DNA from: Deltaproteobacteria bacterium
GTDB taxonomy: Bacteria > Myxococcota > UBA796 > SXON01
Direction of reading: 5' to 3'
Length of the DNA: 27,063 nucleotides
Assembly: GCA_947483545.1 (NCBI GenBank)
Contig: CANKNP010000022.1
Coordinates: forward strand, 1-27,063
Made by a program: the position numbers and the translations under genes. Below the pieces are notes generated by a model. The model was not told where the DNA came from. It made no database searches and saw only the letters and a list, made by a program, of their open reading frames with translations. Shown here piece after piece: positions 1 to 14,500 of the stretch (its first letter is position 1; each line of letters opens with the position of its first letter).

Positions 1-221
1 CATCCGCCCGCGAAGACGCGGGCACCTTCTCCCGCTGGGGCGGGAGAAGGGGAGTCCCACCGTCCCGACGCATTCTCTAACTCTGTCCTCCCCTTCTCCC
101 GCTGGGGCGGGAGAAGGGGAGTCCCACCGTCCCGACGCATTCTCTAACTCTGTCCTCCCCTTCTCCCTCCGGGAGAAGGTGCCGCCGTACTCGGCGGCGG
201 ATGAGGGCTCCCCGCCGATAT
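1..221. repeat. REP-like palindromic repeat cluster with 67-bp tandem units
   Basis: Noncoding stretch downstream of the PKS gene. A REP-type unit at 160-207 has a CTTCTCCC/GGGAGAAG stem, a second stem GCCGCCG/CGGCGGC around a 4-nt loop, then GATGAGGG. A related unit in the opposite orientation lies at 1-33 (stem 6-12 with 17-23) and is cut by the window edge. Between them a 67-bp sequence is repeated in tandem from 25 and from 92, and a third, diverging unit starts at 159. The stems could also stop transcription coming from the PKS gene, but no T-run is seen. The rest of 208-306 shows nothing recognisable. Confidence 0.8.
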
Positions 222-306
222 TGAACCGCCCAGGAGCCCCGCCCGGGGATCAGCGGCGTTTCACGGCCCGAGTTGGCGGCTTCGGATGGCCCGAGCCGCC
301 CGACCC

Positions 307-6555
<6,249 letters not shown>

Positions 6556-6561
6556 GGGGGG

Positions 6562-6622
6562 CTACGGGCTACGGGCTACGGGCTACGGGCTACGGGTGAC
6601 GGGCGGGGCTACGGGCGACGGG
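6562..6622. repeat. 7-bp tandem repeat (CTACGGG) just upstream of the PKS start codon
   Basis: Five perfect consecutive CTACGGG units occupy 6562-6596, followed by variant units (TGACGGG at 6597-6603, CTACGGG at 6609-6615, CGACGGG at 6616-6622). The array begins only 6 bp from the PKS ATG, so it lies in the leader of that message, where a ribosome binding site would be expected. Copy-number change by slippage would alter the leader but not the reading frame. Confidence 0.85.
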
Positions 6623-6660
6623 AGCGTTGGCATTTCCGGCTCCCCGAGGATTGTGACAGG

Positions 6661-6935
6661 CGCGGTCTGGGCGTTCGCGAACGCCGGGCCGCGCGTTCGC
6701 CAAACCCCCCTCCGCCCTGCGGGCACCTCCCCCCGAGGGGGGGAGGGGAACGCCGGGGGGAGCCCGCCGGGCCGCGCGTACGCGGGCACCCTCTCCCGCA
6801 GGGCGGGAGAAGGGGAGGACAGAGCGACGAGCACGACGGGACGACCAGGACGACCGAGCGCTGGCATTTCCCTTCTCCCCCCGGGAGAAGGTGGCGCCGT
6901 ACTCGGCGCCGGATGAGGGCTCCCCGGGGATGCTG
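6661..6935. repeat. REP-like palindromic repeats between the ACP and PKS genes
   Basis: The roughly 400-bp gap between the ACP and PKS genes has no credible gene. It holds a perfect palindrome GCGTTCGCGAACGC (6671-6684), inverted-orientation REP-like stems around 6712-6750 and 6773-6812, and a full forward unit at 6872-6919: CTTCTCCC/GGGAGAAG, then GGCGCCG/CGGCGCC around TACT, then GATGAGGG. The second stem differs from the 160-207 copy by paired changes that keep the stem, as expected of a selected structure. It may attenuate or stabilise the message between ACP and PKS. Confidence 0.75.
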
Positions 6936-6959
6936 AACAGCGCTGATCTGCGCCCCCCA

Positions 6960-7199
6960 CTAGACCTTCGACTTCTCAATCAGCGCGATGAGATCCCCGA
7001 ACGTGTTGATCCGCACCATCACTTCGTCGCTGAACTGGGTCTCCAGCTTCTCTTCGAGGTAGCCGACCATCTCCATCGTCGCGACGGAGTCCATGCCCAG
7101 CTCGCGGATCTCTTGCTCCGGGCGCACGGTCGCGAGCTTGGCGGCTTTCGTGGGGTCGACTTCGAGGATGGCCTGCTTGATGAGGTCGAGGGCGTTCAT
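6960..7199 (-). CDS. Free-standing acyl carrier protein
   Basis: A 79-residue ACP. The phosphopantetheine attachment serine is Ser38 in the motif ELGMDSVA, and the length matches free ACPs. A good Shine-Dalgarno (AAAGG, about 7-8 nt upstream) supports this ATG. It lies between the acyl-AMP ligase and the PKS/AOS gene on the same strand, 75 bp from the ligase stop. By analogy with other ligase/ACP pairs it probably receives the acyl group from the ligase and hands it to the PKS ketosynthase. It would need a phosphopantetheinyl transferase, and none is encoded in this window. Confidence 0.95.
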   Translation of the reverse strand: MNALDLIKQAILEVDPTKAAKLATVRPEQEIRELGMDSVATMEMVGYLEEKLETQFSDEVMVRINTFGDLIALIEKSKV

Positions 7200-7274
7200 A
7201 CGGTTACCTTTAGGGTGTGAAGCGGCGTTCTGTAGCCAGGGCCGGAATTGCGGAGGGTGGGAGCGAGCCGCCCC

Positions 7275-9113
7275 CTACTTCGCGGACACGCCGGAGTCAT
7301 CCTGAGCGCGGGTGCCCAGGACCTTGGACGTCATGTGCGAGACGCGGCCGAACAAGCTGCGCGCGACGTGCCGGGCGACGGTGAGGGTCTCGCCGCTGCT
7401 GCCGAGGGTACGGTCCCCTTGCAGACTGAGCGCGTTGGACAGGAACATCTCGCGGGTCTTGCGCCGCTGGAGCTTGCCGGAGCTGGTCTTCGGGAGCTGC
7501 CCCGCCTTGAGCATGACCACCTCGCTGACCTTGAGCGAGAGGCCGTCCGCGACGGCGCGCTTGATGACGTCTGCAAGGTCGGCCGCAGCGTCGGTCTTGA
7601 CCTCGCAAACCACGATGAGCTCTTCACTCTCGCGCCCTGGGCGGGAGAACGCCACCACGTTGCCGCGCCGCACGCCGGGCAATTCGGCCACGATCCACTC
7701 GACCGTCTGCGGGTGATGGTTGCGGCCGTTCAGGATGATGAGATCCTTGCACCGCCCAGTGATGAACACCTCGCCATTGCGGAGAAAGCCAAGATCACCG
7801 GTGCGAAGCCAGCCGTCTTTGAAACAGTCCGCCGTCGCCTGGGGGTTCTTGTAGTAGCCCGCGGTGACCGACGGGCCGCGGAACACGATCTCGCCCTCGC
7901 GGCCCTCGGGGAGCACGGCGCCATCGGCGTCGATGATGCCGACCTCATGGCCGGGGAAGGTCTCGCCGCAGCTCACGAAGGAGAGCGCGACCTGGTCGTC
8001 CTTGGGGGCGGCGACGGTGCCGGTGGCGCGGAAGGTCTCGGCGTCGACGTGGAGGATGCTCAGCGCATCGCCAGGCCTGCCGAAGCTCATGGCGAGGGTG
8101 GCCTCGGCCATGCCGTAGGCAGGCATGATGGCGCCCTTGGGCATGCCGCAGCGTGCGAAGGTCTCGACGAACTCGGTCATCACCTGCCCGTTGATGGGCT
8201 CAGCGCCGCAGCCGAGGACGCGGACACGGGAAAGATCCCAGCTCGAAAGCTCCTTCTCGGACGCCCGCTTGCCGGCCAGCGCATATGCGAAGTTGGGCCC
8301 GAACGAGACGGTGCCCTTGTGGTCGTGCATCACCTGCATCCAGACGTTCGGCCGCTTGACGAAGGACATCGTCGGGACAAAGACCACGTCCACCGCCGCG
8401 ATCAGGGGCGTGAGCACAAACCCGATGAGGCCCATGTCATGGTACAGCGGGAGCCAGGAGACGGCGACGTCCTTGCCGGGGCGCAGGTCCATGCCGTTCC
8501 GCGCGATGGCGAAGCAGTTGGAGACCAGCGAGTCCTGGGTGACCATCACGCCCTTGGGGGCGGAGGTGGAGCCCGAGGTGAACTGCAAAAAGGCGAGGTC
8601 GTCTGCGGTGATTTTCGGGAGCGCGGCGGTGCTGGGCGCCACATCGGCCAGCTTGTCAACGGTGAGCAGGTCGCGCAGCGTCTTCACCTTGGGCATGACC
8701 TGCCAGAGCACGTTGGAGAGCTGCTTGTCGGTGAGCAGGAGCGCGGCGCCCGAGGCCTGCATGATACCCACCGCGCTGTCGGCCCAGGAGTCCAGCTTGC
8801 CGAACGACAAGGGGGGGAACATCGGGACGGGGACGAGCCCGGCGATGAGGCAAGCGTAGAAGGTGATGACGAAGTCCTCGGGGCTCGCGAGCACCATGGC
8901 GACGCGATCCCCGCGGGTGTAGCCCCGGGCCATGAGCAAGCGGGCGCGGGCTTCGGACGCGGCCCAGAGCTGCTTGAAGCTGTACTTCGTCGGGGCGAGC
9001 GCGCTGTCGAGGAAGGTGTACCCGTGCGTGTCGAACATCGCGCAGCGCTGGAAGGCCTCGACGATGGTGGCGGGGCGGTAGGCGGGGTCGAATGAGTTGG
9101 AAGCTTGCGACAT
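7275..9113 (-). CDS. Fatty acyl-AMP ligase (FAAL-type, ANL superfamily)
   Basis: A 612-residue adenylate-forming enzyme. Visible motifs in order: phosphate-binding loop FTSGSTSAPKG (about 175-190), SWLPLYHDMGLIG (about 220), PAYGMAEATL (about 333), GWLRTGDLG (about 433) and the C-terminal catalytic-lysine motif LPKTSSGKLQRRK (about 540). The LPLYHDMGLIG form and the adjacent ACP gene favour a FAAL (acyl-AMP to ACP) over an acyl-CoA synthetase; that choice is an inference. About 55 residues extend beyond the last motif. The start lies at the edge of a 264-bp divergent intergenic region, making this the probable first gene of the ligase-ACP-PKS transcription unit. The likely role is to activate a fatty acid and load it on the neighbouring ACP. 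Confidence 0.94.
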   Translation of the reverse strand: MSQASNSFDPAYRPATIVEAFQRCAMFDTHGYTFLDSALAPTKYSFKQLWAASEARARLLMARGYTRGDRVAMVLASPEDFVITFYACLIAGLVPVPMFPPLSFGKLDSWADSAVGIMQASGAALLLTDKQLSNVLWQVMPKVKTLRDLLTVDKLADVAPSTAALPKITADDLAFLQFTSGSTSAPKGVMVTQDSLVSNCFAIARNGMDLRPGKDVAVSWLPLYHDMGLIGFVLTPLIAAVDVVFVPTMSFVKRPNVWMQVMHDHKGTVSFGPNFAYALAGKRASEKELSSWDLSRVRVLGCGAEPINGQVMTEFVETFARCGMPKGAIMPAYGMAEATLAMSFGRPGDALSILHVDAETFRATGTVAAPKDDQVALSFVSCGETFPGHEVGIIDADGAVLPEGREGEIVFRGPSVTAGYYKNPQATADCFKDGWLRTGDLGFLRNGEVFITGRCKDLIILNGRNHHPQTVEWIVAELPGVRRGNVVAFSRPGRESEELIVVCEVKTDAAADLADVIKRAVADGLSLKVSEVVMLKAGQLPKTSSGKLQRRKTREMFLSNALSLQGDRTLGSSGETLTVARHVARSLFGRVSHMTSKVLGTRAQDDSGVSAK

Positions 9114-9377
9114 GGCCGACTCCGAGTTGTTGGACAGACCCCGGCGCTCGGCCGGCTACGGAGACGTCTACCACAACGCCCGAGGCCGGCCAAGTGCCGA
9201 TTTACACTTATCTTTATTCGACCCGGTCAGTTTGGCGGGACCGACTGCCCGGTCGGTTCTGTTGGCTGAGGCAAACCTCAGTGCGTACCATGTCACCCAT
9301 GTGTGTGTAACGGTCTACGCACCGGCGCCAAACCCGCGCAGAACGGCTTCAGAGCGCGTAAGGCGTTACGCAGCGGC
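9114..9377. promoter_or_regulatory. Divergent intergenic promoter region with candidate operator
   Basis: This region separates the minus-strand ligase operon from the plus-strand thioesterase. It contains an inverted repeat ACCGAC-N6-GTCGGT at 9240-9257, a shape typical of TetR-family operators, and a second one, TGAGG-CAAA-CCTCA, at 9267-9280. An AT-rich patch at about 9200-9218, unusual in this GC-rich window, could hold a -10 element for the ligase operon. No regulator gene is present in the window. The promoter positions are inferred. Confidence 0.5.
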
Positions 9378-9806
9378 ATGGTTCCGTTCCCTGGCATCCC
9401 GGTCACCGTCCAATCGTCCCACGTGGACATGTTTGGACATGTCAATCACACCTGCTACCTGGAGTTCATGGAGTGGTGTCGGTTTGCGTGGGCGGACCAC
9501 CACGGTTTTCCCATCCCCGAGATGATCTCGAAGGCGCGCATGGCCCCGGCGATCCTGAGGGTTCAAATCCAGTTCCGGCGGGAGTGTCGGTACGGAGACC
9601 AGCTCCGGGTCACCGCGGAGGCGGTGAGCGCACGCCGGGGCATCGGGCGGATCAAGCAGGAGATTTTTCGCGTTCGGGAGGGACAGGAGGAGCTGGTGAG
9701 CGACGCGGAGCTCACGTTTGTGATGCTCAACCTGGACACCCGGACGGCGTTGGACTTGCCGGGGGAGTTTTTGGGGTTGTTGGGGGGGTCTACGGCGCAA
9801 GCCTGA
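9378..9806 (+). CDS. Hotdog-fold acyl thioesterase (4HBT/YbgC-like)
   Basis: About 142 residues. The segment HVDMFGHVNHTCYLEFMEWCR is the signature of the 4-hydroxybenzoyl-CoA/YbgC-type thioesterase family, with the catalytic Asp before MFGHVN. The downstream strands (APAILRVQIQFRREC, DQLRVTAEAVS) fit the rest of one hotdog domain. I chose the ATG at 9378 because family members begin only a few residues before the first strand; an in-frame ATG at 9303 would add 25 unsupported residues. It is divergent from the ligase/ACP/PKS genes and shares their intergenic region. It may release or proofread acyl groups stalled on ACP or CoA in the same pathway. That role is inferred from position. Confidence 0.88.
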   Translation: MVPFPGIPVTVQSSHVDMFGHVNHTCYLEFMEWCRFAWADHHGFPIPEMISKARMAPAILRVQIQFRRECRYGDQLRVTAEAVSARRGIGRIKQEIFRVREGQEELVSDAELTFVMLNLDTRTALDLPGEFLGLLGGSTAQA

Positions 9807-9953
9807 CGCCGCAGAAGCGGCAGTGCTTCACCCCGAGGAAGCCCTTGCCCATGAACTTGCTGCAGGCGCGCCGAGCACCAGGACGAGGAACGCCATGCTA
9901 ACCATGAACTGCCGCCGCCATCGCCGCTGGTAGCTGATCATCACGTCGTCCAT
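9790..9953 (-). pseudogene. Possible frameshifted small zinc-ribbon membrane protein
   Basis: From an ATG at 9953 one frame reads a short basic segment (YQRRWRRQF) and a hydrophobic stretch (VSMAFLVLVLG), then loses character and stops at 9828. A neighbouring frame over 9868-9790 reads CSKFMGKGFLGVKHC followed by RFCGVRLAP and a stop, which resembles a zinc-ribbon with an HCRFCG knuckle. Adding one base near 9868 would join them into a protein of about 54 residues. The 3' end would overlap the thioesterase gene convergently. It could be a decayed gene, a sequencing error, or chance. Confidence 0.3.
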
Positions 9954-10008
9954 GGGCGCTCCTGTGCGGCGCCACCCCGGGCAAAGGGCACCCGCGTTAC
10001 GGCGCGCG

Positions 10009-11568
10009 ATGCCTCGCTCGTTCAACATCGGCGGCCCCTGCAAGCCGGACACCGACTACATGCTCGCGCCCGAGCCCCGGCTGCCCGGGATTCGGACCCT
10101 CATCGATGACCAGCGATTCTTCGTTGTTCACGCCCAGCGCCAGGTGGGCAAGAGCACGGCCATGCTGTCGCTTGGGCGGCAACTGACCGAGGAGGGCACC
10201 TACGCGTCCGTCATGCTCTCCGTGGAGGCCGGTGTGCCCTACGCAAACCTGGAGCGGGCTGTCCCGGCGATCCTTGGATCGTGGAAGGACCGCGCCGCGG
10301 ACTTCCTTCCCCCGGAGCTCTGCCCGCCCCCCTGGCCCCGGACGGACGTCGAGACCGCGTTCGGGTCGGCGCTCCGACTCTGGGCGCGCGCCTGCCCCCG
10401 GCCTCTCGTATTGTTTCTCGACGAGGTCGATTCGCTCGCTCCGGACGTGCTCGGTGCGCTCCTGCGCCAGCTCAGAGACCGGTACAGCGCCCGCCCCGCG
10501 AGCTTCCCCTGGTCGATCGCACTCGTGGGCATGCGCGATGTCAAGGACTACGTCGTGGCCGCGGGCGGCACGGGTCGCACGGGGGCCGGCTCCCCCTTCA
10601 ACATCCTGGCGGGGTCGCTGACCATGCGGCCCTTCACACGGGACGAGGTGGCGGAGCTTTACGCGCAACACACCTCGGACACTGGCCAGGTCTTCGAGGC
10701 CGAAGCGGTGGATCGCGCGTTCGAGCTCACGCGCGGCCAACCCTGGCTCGTCAACGCCCTCGCGCGGGAAGCCACCTGGGTCCTTGTGCCCGACCGCGGG
10801 CTCCCCATCACCGCCGCCCACATCGACGAGGCGAAGGAGACACTCGTCCGTACCCGTCCGCACCACCTTCAAAGCCTCGGGAGCCGCTTGGAGGAGGATC
10901 GCGTCCGTCGGGTGGTGGAGCGGGTCCTGGCAGGGGATGGCCTGGATGCCATCTCCTCCGACGACAGGGACTATGTCACGGAGCTCGGCCTGCTCCGGTT
11001 CGACGACATAGGGAGCCTTCAGTTGGCCAACCCGATCTACAACGATGCGATGCCGCGGGCGTTGGCGGCCACGATCCAGATGGGAATGCCCGCGCCGGGC
11101 CATTCTTGGCTCGATGCCACGGGGCGGGTCGACACGGTCCAACTGCTCACGGGGTTCCTGCAGTTCTGGATTCGGTACGGGCATCGGATGATCGGCGCCT
11201 CGCCCTACAAGGAGATCGCGGCCCAACTGGTGCTGCTCACCTACCTGCACCGCGTGGCGAACGGCGGGGGCTCGGTGTCACCGGAGTTCTCGGTGCTCTC
11301 AGGCCGCATCGATCTGTGCCTGCGGAAGGGCGATGTCACGCTGGGCGTGGAGCTGAAGGTGTGGCGCGAGGGCCGTTCGGACCCACTGGAGGAGGGCATG
11401 GAGCAGATCGATCGGTACCTGACGGCGCTGTCGAAGGGCCGGGCGAAGGTGCCGGGTTGGTTGGTGATCTTTGATCAGCGGCCAGGTCAGCCCGAAGTTG
11501 CCGACCGGACGAAGGCGCGGGGAGTGACCAGCGCGGCGGGGTTCGACGTGACAGTGATTCGGGCCTGA
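10009..11568 (+). CDS. AAA-like ATPase with C-terminal PD-(D/E)XK nuclease-like domain
   Basis: About 519 residues from the ATG at 10009; an in-frame ATG at 9952 is less likely because the family usually begins close to the FNxxGPCxPxxxYML motif seen here. The N-terminal half is a P-loop ATPase: Walker A RQVGKST with Lys48 and Walker B LVLFLDEVD with Asp138/Glu139. The C-terminal part has GRIDLCL (Asp435), then GVELKVW (Glu448, Lys450) and EQIDRY, the D-ExK-Q pattern of PD-(D/E)XK nucleases. Proteins with this ATPase/nuclease-like pairing are common in bacteria with many lipoproteins and mobile genes, but their role is largely unknown; DNA or defence functions are possible. Converges on the next gene with 8 bp between stops. 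Confidence 0.85.
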   Translation: MPRSFNIGGPCKPDTDYMLAPEPRLPGIRTLIDDQRFFVVHAQRQVGKSTAMLSLGRQLTEEGTYASVMLSVEAGVPYANLERAVPAILGSWKDRAADFLPPELCPPPWPRTDVETAFGSALRLWARACPRPLVLFLDEVDSLAPDVLGALLRQLRDRYSARPASFPWSIALVGMRDVKDYVVAAGGTGRTGAGSPFNILAGSLTMRPFTRDEVAELYAQHTSDTGQVFEAEAVDRAFELTRGQPWLVNALAREATWVLVPDRGLPITAAHIDEAKETLVRTRPHHLQSLGSRLEEDRVRRVVERVLAGDGLDAISSDDRDYVTELGLLRFDDIGSLQLANPIYNDAMPRALAATIQMGMPAPGHSWLDATGRVDTVQLLTGFLQFWIRYGHRMIGASPYKEIAAQLVLLTYLHRVANGGGSVSPEFSVLSGRIDLCLRKGDVTLGVELKVWREGRSDPLEEGMEQIDRYLTALSKGRAKVPGWLVIFDQRPGQPEVADRTKARGVTSAAGFDVTVIRA

Positions 11569-11576
11569 GGAGCGCC

Positions 11577-14500
11577 CTACAGACAATTCCCCGTGCCACA
11601 AGTGAACGTCGCATCATCCCCATAGGTGAACGTGTTGCCGCCGACGAACACGTCGCTGGCGCTGCCATCGGCCATGTTGTCGGTGGTGTCCAGGCCGGTG
11701 TCGCAGAGCGTGGCGTCGATGGTGGCGCCGCTGGTCAGGTAGAAGCCGCCGCCCTGGTAGACCGCCGTGTTCTGGTAGACGCCGCCGGTGGTGTCGGCGC
11801 TGCCGGTGCAGACGAGGCCGCCGCCGTACAGGTACAGCCCCGCGCCGGACTGCTCGACGGTGTTGTCGGAGATGACGGAGTCCTCGTCCATCGTGATGTC
11901 GGCGTTATAGGCGTATATCCCACCGCCTCGCCAGCCGCTGTTCGTGGAGATGGTGGTGCCCACTAGGGAGGCCGAGGCGTTTTGGACGTAGATCCCGGCG
12001 CCGTACTTGTTGATGCTGCTGTCGGCGAAGGCGTTGTCGCTCACGACCGAGTCTGTGAACTCGACATCACCGCCATAGGTGGGCGAGATGTAGGCCCCGG
12101 CGCCGTACCCGGCACCGGTCGTCGTGACCGTATTGTTCGTGATCGATGCGTCGGTCACGTACACCAGGCCCCCGCTCAGGTAGACCCCGCCACCGTTGTT
12201 CACCGCCTGATTCCCAGAGATCTCGGCACCCTCCATGGTCAGGGCCACGCCCGACGAGCCGGTGGTGAGGAACATGCCGCCGCCGCTGCCGGCCCCGGTG
12301 TTGCCCGTCGCCAGCAGGTCCGTGAACGTGATGGTCGCGCTGCTCGATGTGGTCAGGTACAGCCCAGCGCCGTACCCAGCCCCGCCGAGGGTGTTGTCCA
12401 CGAGCGAGAGCCCGTCGAGCGTTGTGGCCCCGCCGGCGCTCACGTAGGCCCCCGCGCCGTACCCGTTGGCCGTGGCGTTCGCGGTGACCAAAACGTCTGT
12501 CAGTGTGAGCGCGGCGTCCACGTCCAGGTATAGGCCCCCGCCGTTGCTTGAGGCCTCGTTCCCCGAGATCTCCGCGCCGGCCATGGTCAGCGCGCCCGAC
12601 GAAGACGACGCGAGGTACAGCCCCCCGCCGGTGCTCGGCCCGTTGTTGCCCGTCGCGAGCAGATCGGTGAAGCCGACCACCGCTGATCCCGACGCGCTCA
12701 TGTACATGCCCGCGCCGTAGCCGGACCCGCCAGGGACGGTGTTGTCCAGGAGCGAGACCCCGTCGAAGCTCGTGACACCCCCGCTCGTCGCCACGTAGAT
12801 CCCCCCGCCGTAGCGACTCGAGCTCGTGCTGCTCAAGGTGTTCGTGCTGACGACCACGCCGGTGAGCGAGACGTCGTAGTCCACGTTCAGGTAGAGCCCG
12901 CCGCCGCGTGACTCGGAGGAATTGCCGACGACCTCGACGTCCTCCATGACGAAGGCCTCGTAGGATGAGGACACGAGGTACACGCCGCCGCCGTAGCTGT
13001 CGGGCGCCTCGTTGTTGGTGATGGCGCTGCCCCGGATCGACACCTCCGCGAGGTCGTTTGCGTTGATGTAGAGCCCCCCGCCTGAGCTCCCCGTGTTCAG
13101 GTTGCCGTCGATCACCGCATCCTCGATGTCCAAGCTGGAGAACCCGCCCGCGGATGCGTAGATGCCGGCACCGTAGGACGTGGCGATGTTGTCGCTGATC
13201 GTGCCGGACACCCACAGGGCGCCCGTCGCGCTTGCGGAGAGGTACAGACCTGCGCCGTACGTCGACAGGTTCCCCGTCGCTGTCACCCCTTCGAGGGTGA
13301 CGCCACCGGAGCCGCCCGAGGTGGCGTACACGCCCCCCCCGTAGCTGGTCGCGTAGTTCCCAGTAAATGTCGAGAGGGTCACAACCAGATCCTGGCCTCC
13401 TGTGGCGGTGTGACGCAGGCCGCCGCCGTAGTCGGCGAGGTTGCCATCAAACGTGCAGCCGTAGACCTCCACCGTGGCGGAGTCCGAGTCGATCCCGCCG
13501 CCGTAATTTGCATAGTTTCCAGTGAACGTGGCGGTATCCGCGATCAACGTACCCCCGCCCATGTAGATCGCCCCGCCGTAGGAGGCGGAGTTGTCCGCGA
13601 ACACGACATCGTAGAGGGTCACCTCTGCGTTGTCCGAGTAGACGGCCCCCCCGTAGGTCTCGGTCTCGTCCGCCGGGGTGGTCCCCCCTCCCCCTTCGAG
13701 TGTCAGCCCCGTGAGCGTGACCTCCGACGAAGCCTCCGCCTGCACGATCGAGCCCGTGCCGCTGCCATCGAAGGTCGTGGACCCCGAGCCATTGCGCCCC
13801 TCCACCGTGACATCGCTCCCCGCGGGAGCGATCAGGTGGACGTTGTAGGTCCCGTCGCAAACCCAAACCGTGCCATCCATTGGCAAGGTTGCGGTTGCGA
13901 AGCCGTCTGTCAGGTCGGTCCATACGCCCCAGGCGCTCTCGGCGGAGACCCGCCCGGCCTCGTTCTCTGTGGTCCACGACGCTGTGTCACAGTCGTTCTG
14001 TTGGAGGTCACAGAGCTCCGGCGCGCCCGGGTAGACGGTCGCATCGGCAGGGTCACAGTCGTCGCCCGCGTCGGAGATGTAGCCATCCGGCGCCGTACAC
14101 GAGACCGTGGCGGTAGCGGCCTCGCCCGAACCGTCGCCATCGCTGTCGGCGTACCAAGTCGCGCTCCCGACGGCGTCCACTTCGTCGCTGGTGCCGTCAC
14201 AGTCGTTGTCCATGCCATCGCAGATCTCGGTGGCCGCTGGGTAGGCCGCCGCTTGCAAGTCATCACAGTCGTCGCAGGCCGGCCAGCCGTCGGCGTCGGC
14301 GTCGGCATAGCCAGTCGAACCGTCACAGTTGTAGTCCGCGGGGTCGTCGCAGGGCTCCTCGGCACCGGGGTGGTAGGCGGCGTCGGTGTCGTCGCAGTCG
14401 GTCGCGTCTGCGACAGTCCCGGGGACCTGCTCGCAAGACTCTGTCGCAACCGCGGGGTCTCCGTAGCCATCGCCATCGGCGTCGGCGTACCAGGTCGTCG

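Noticed and set aside
9997..11250. Minus-strand 417-residue frame opposite the ATPase gene
   Set aside because: The plus-strand gene has Walker A, Walker B and nuclease motifs; the antisense frame has none.
11577..13700. Repetitive DNA in the MopE/beta-helix gene considered as a CRISPR-like or satellite array
   Set aside because: The repeats follow the reading frame, vary in sequence and length and encode GGGLY-type turns, so they are protein repeats.
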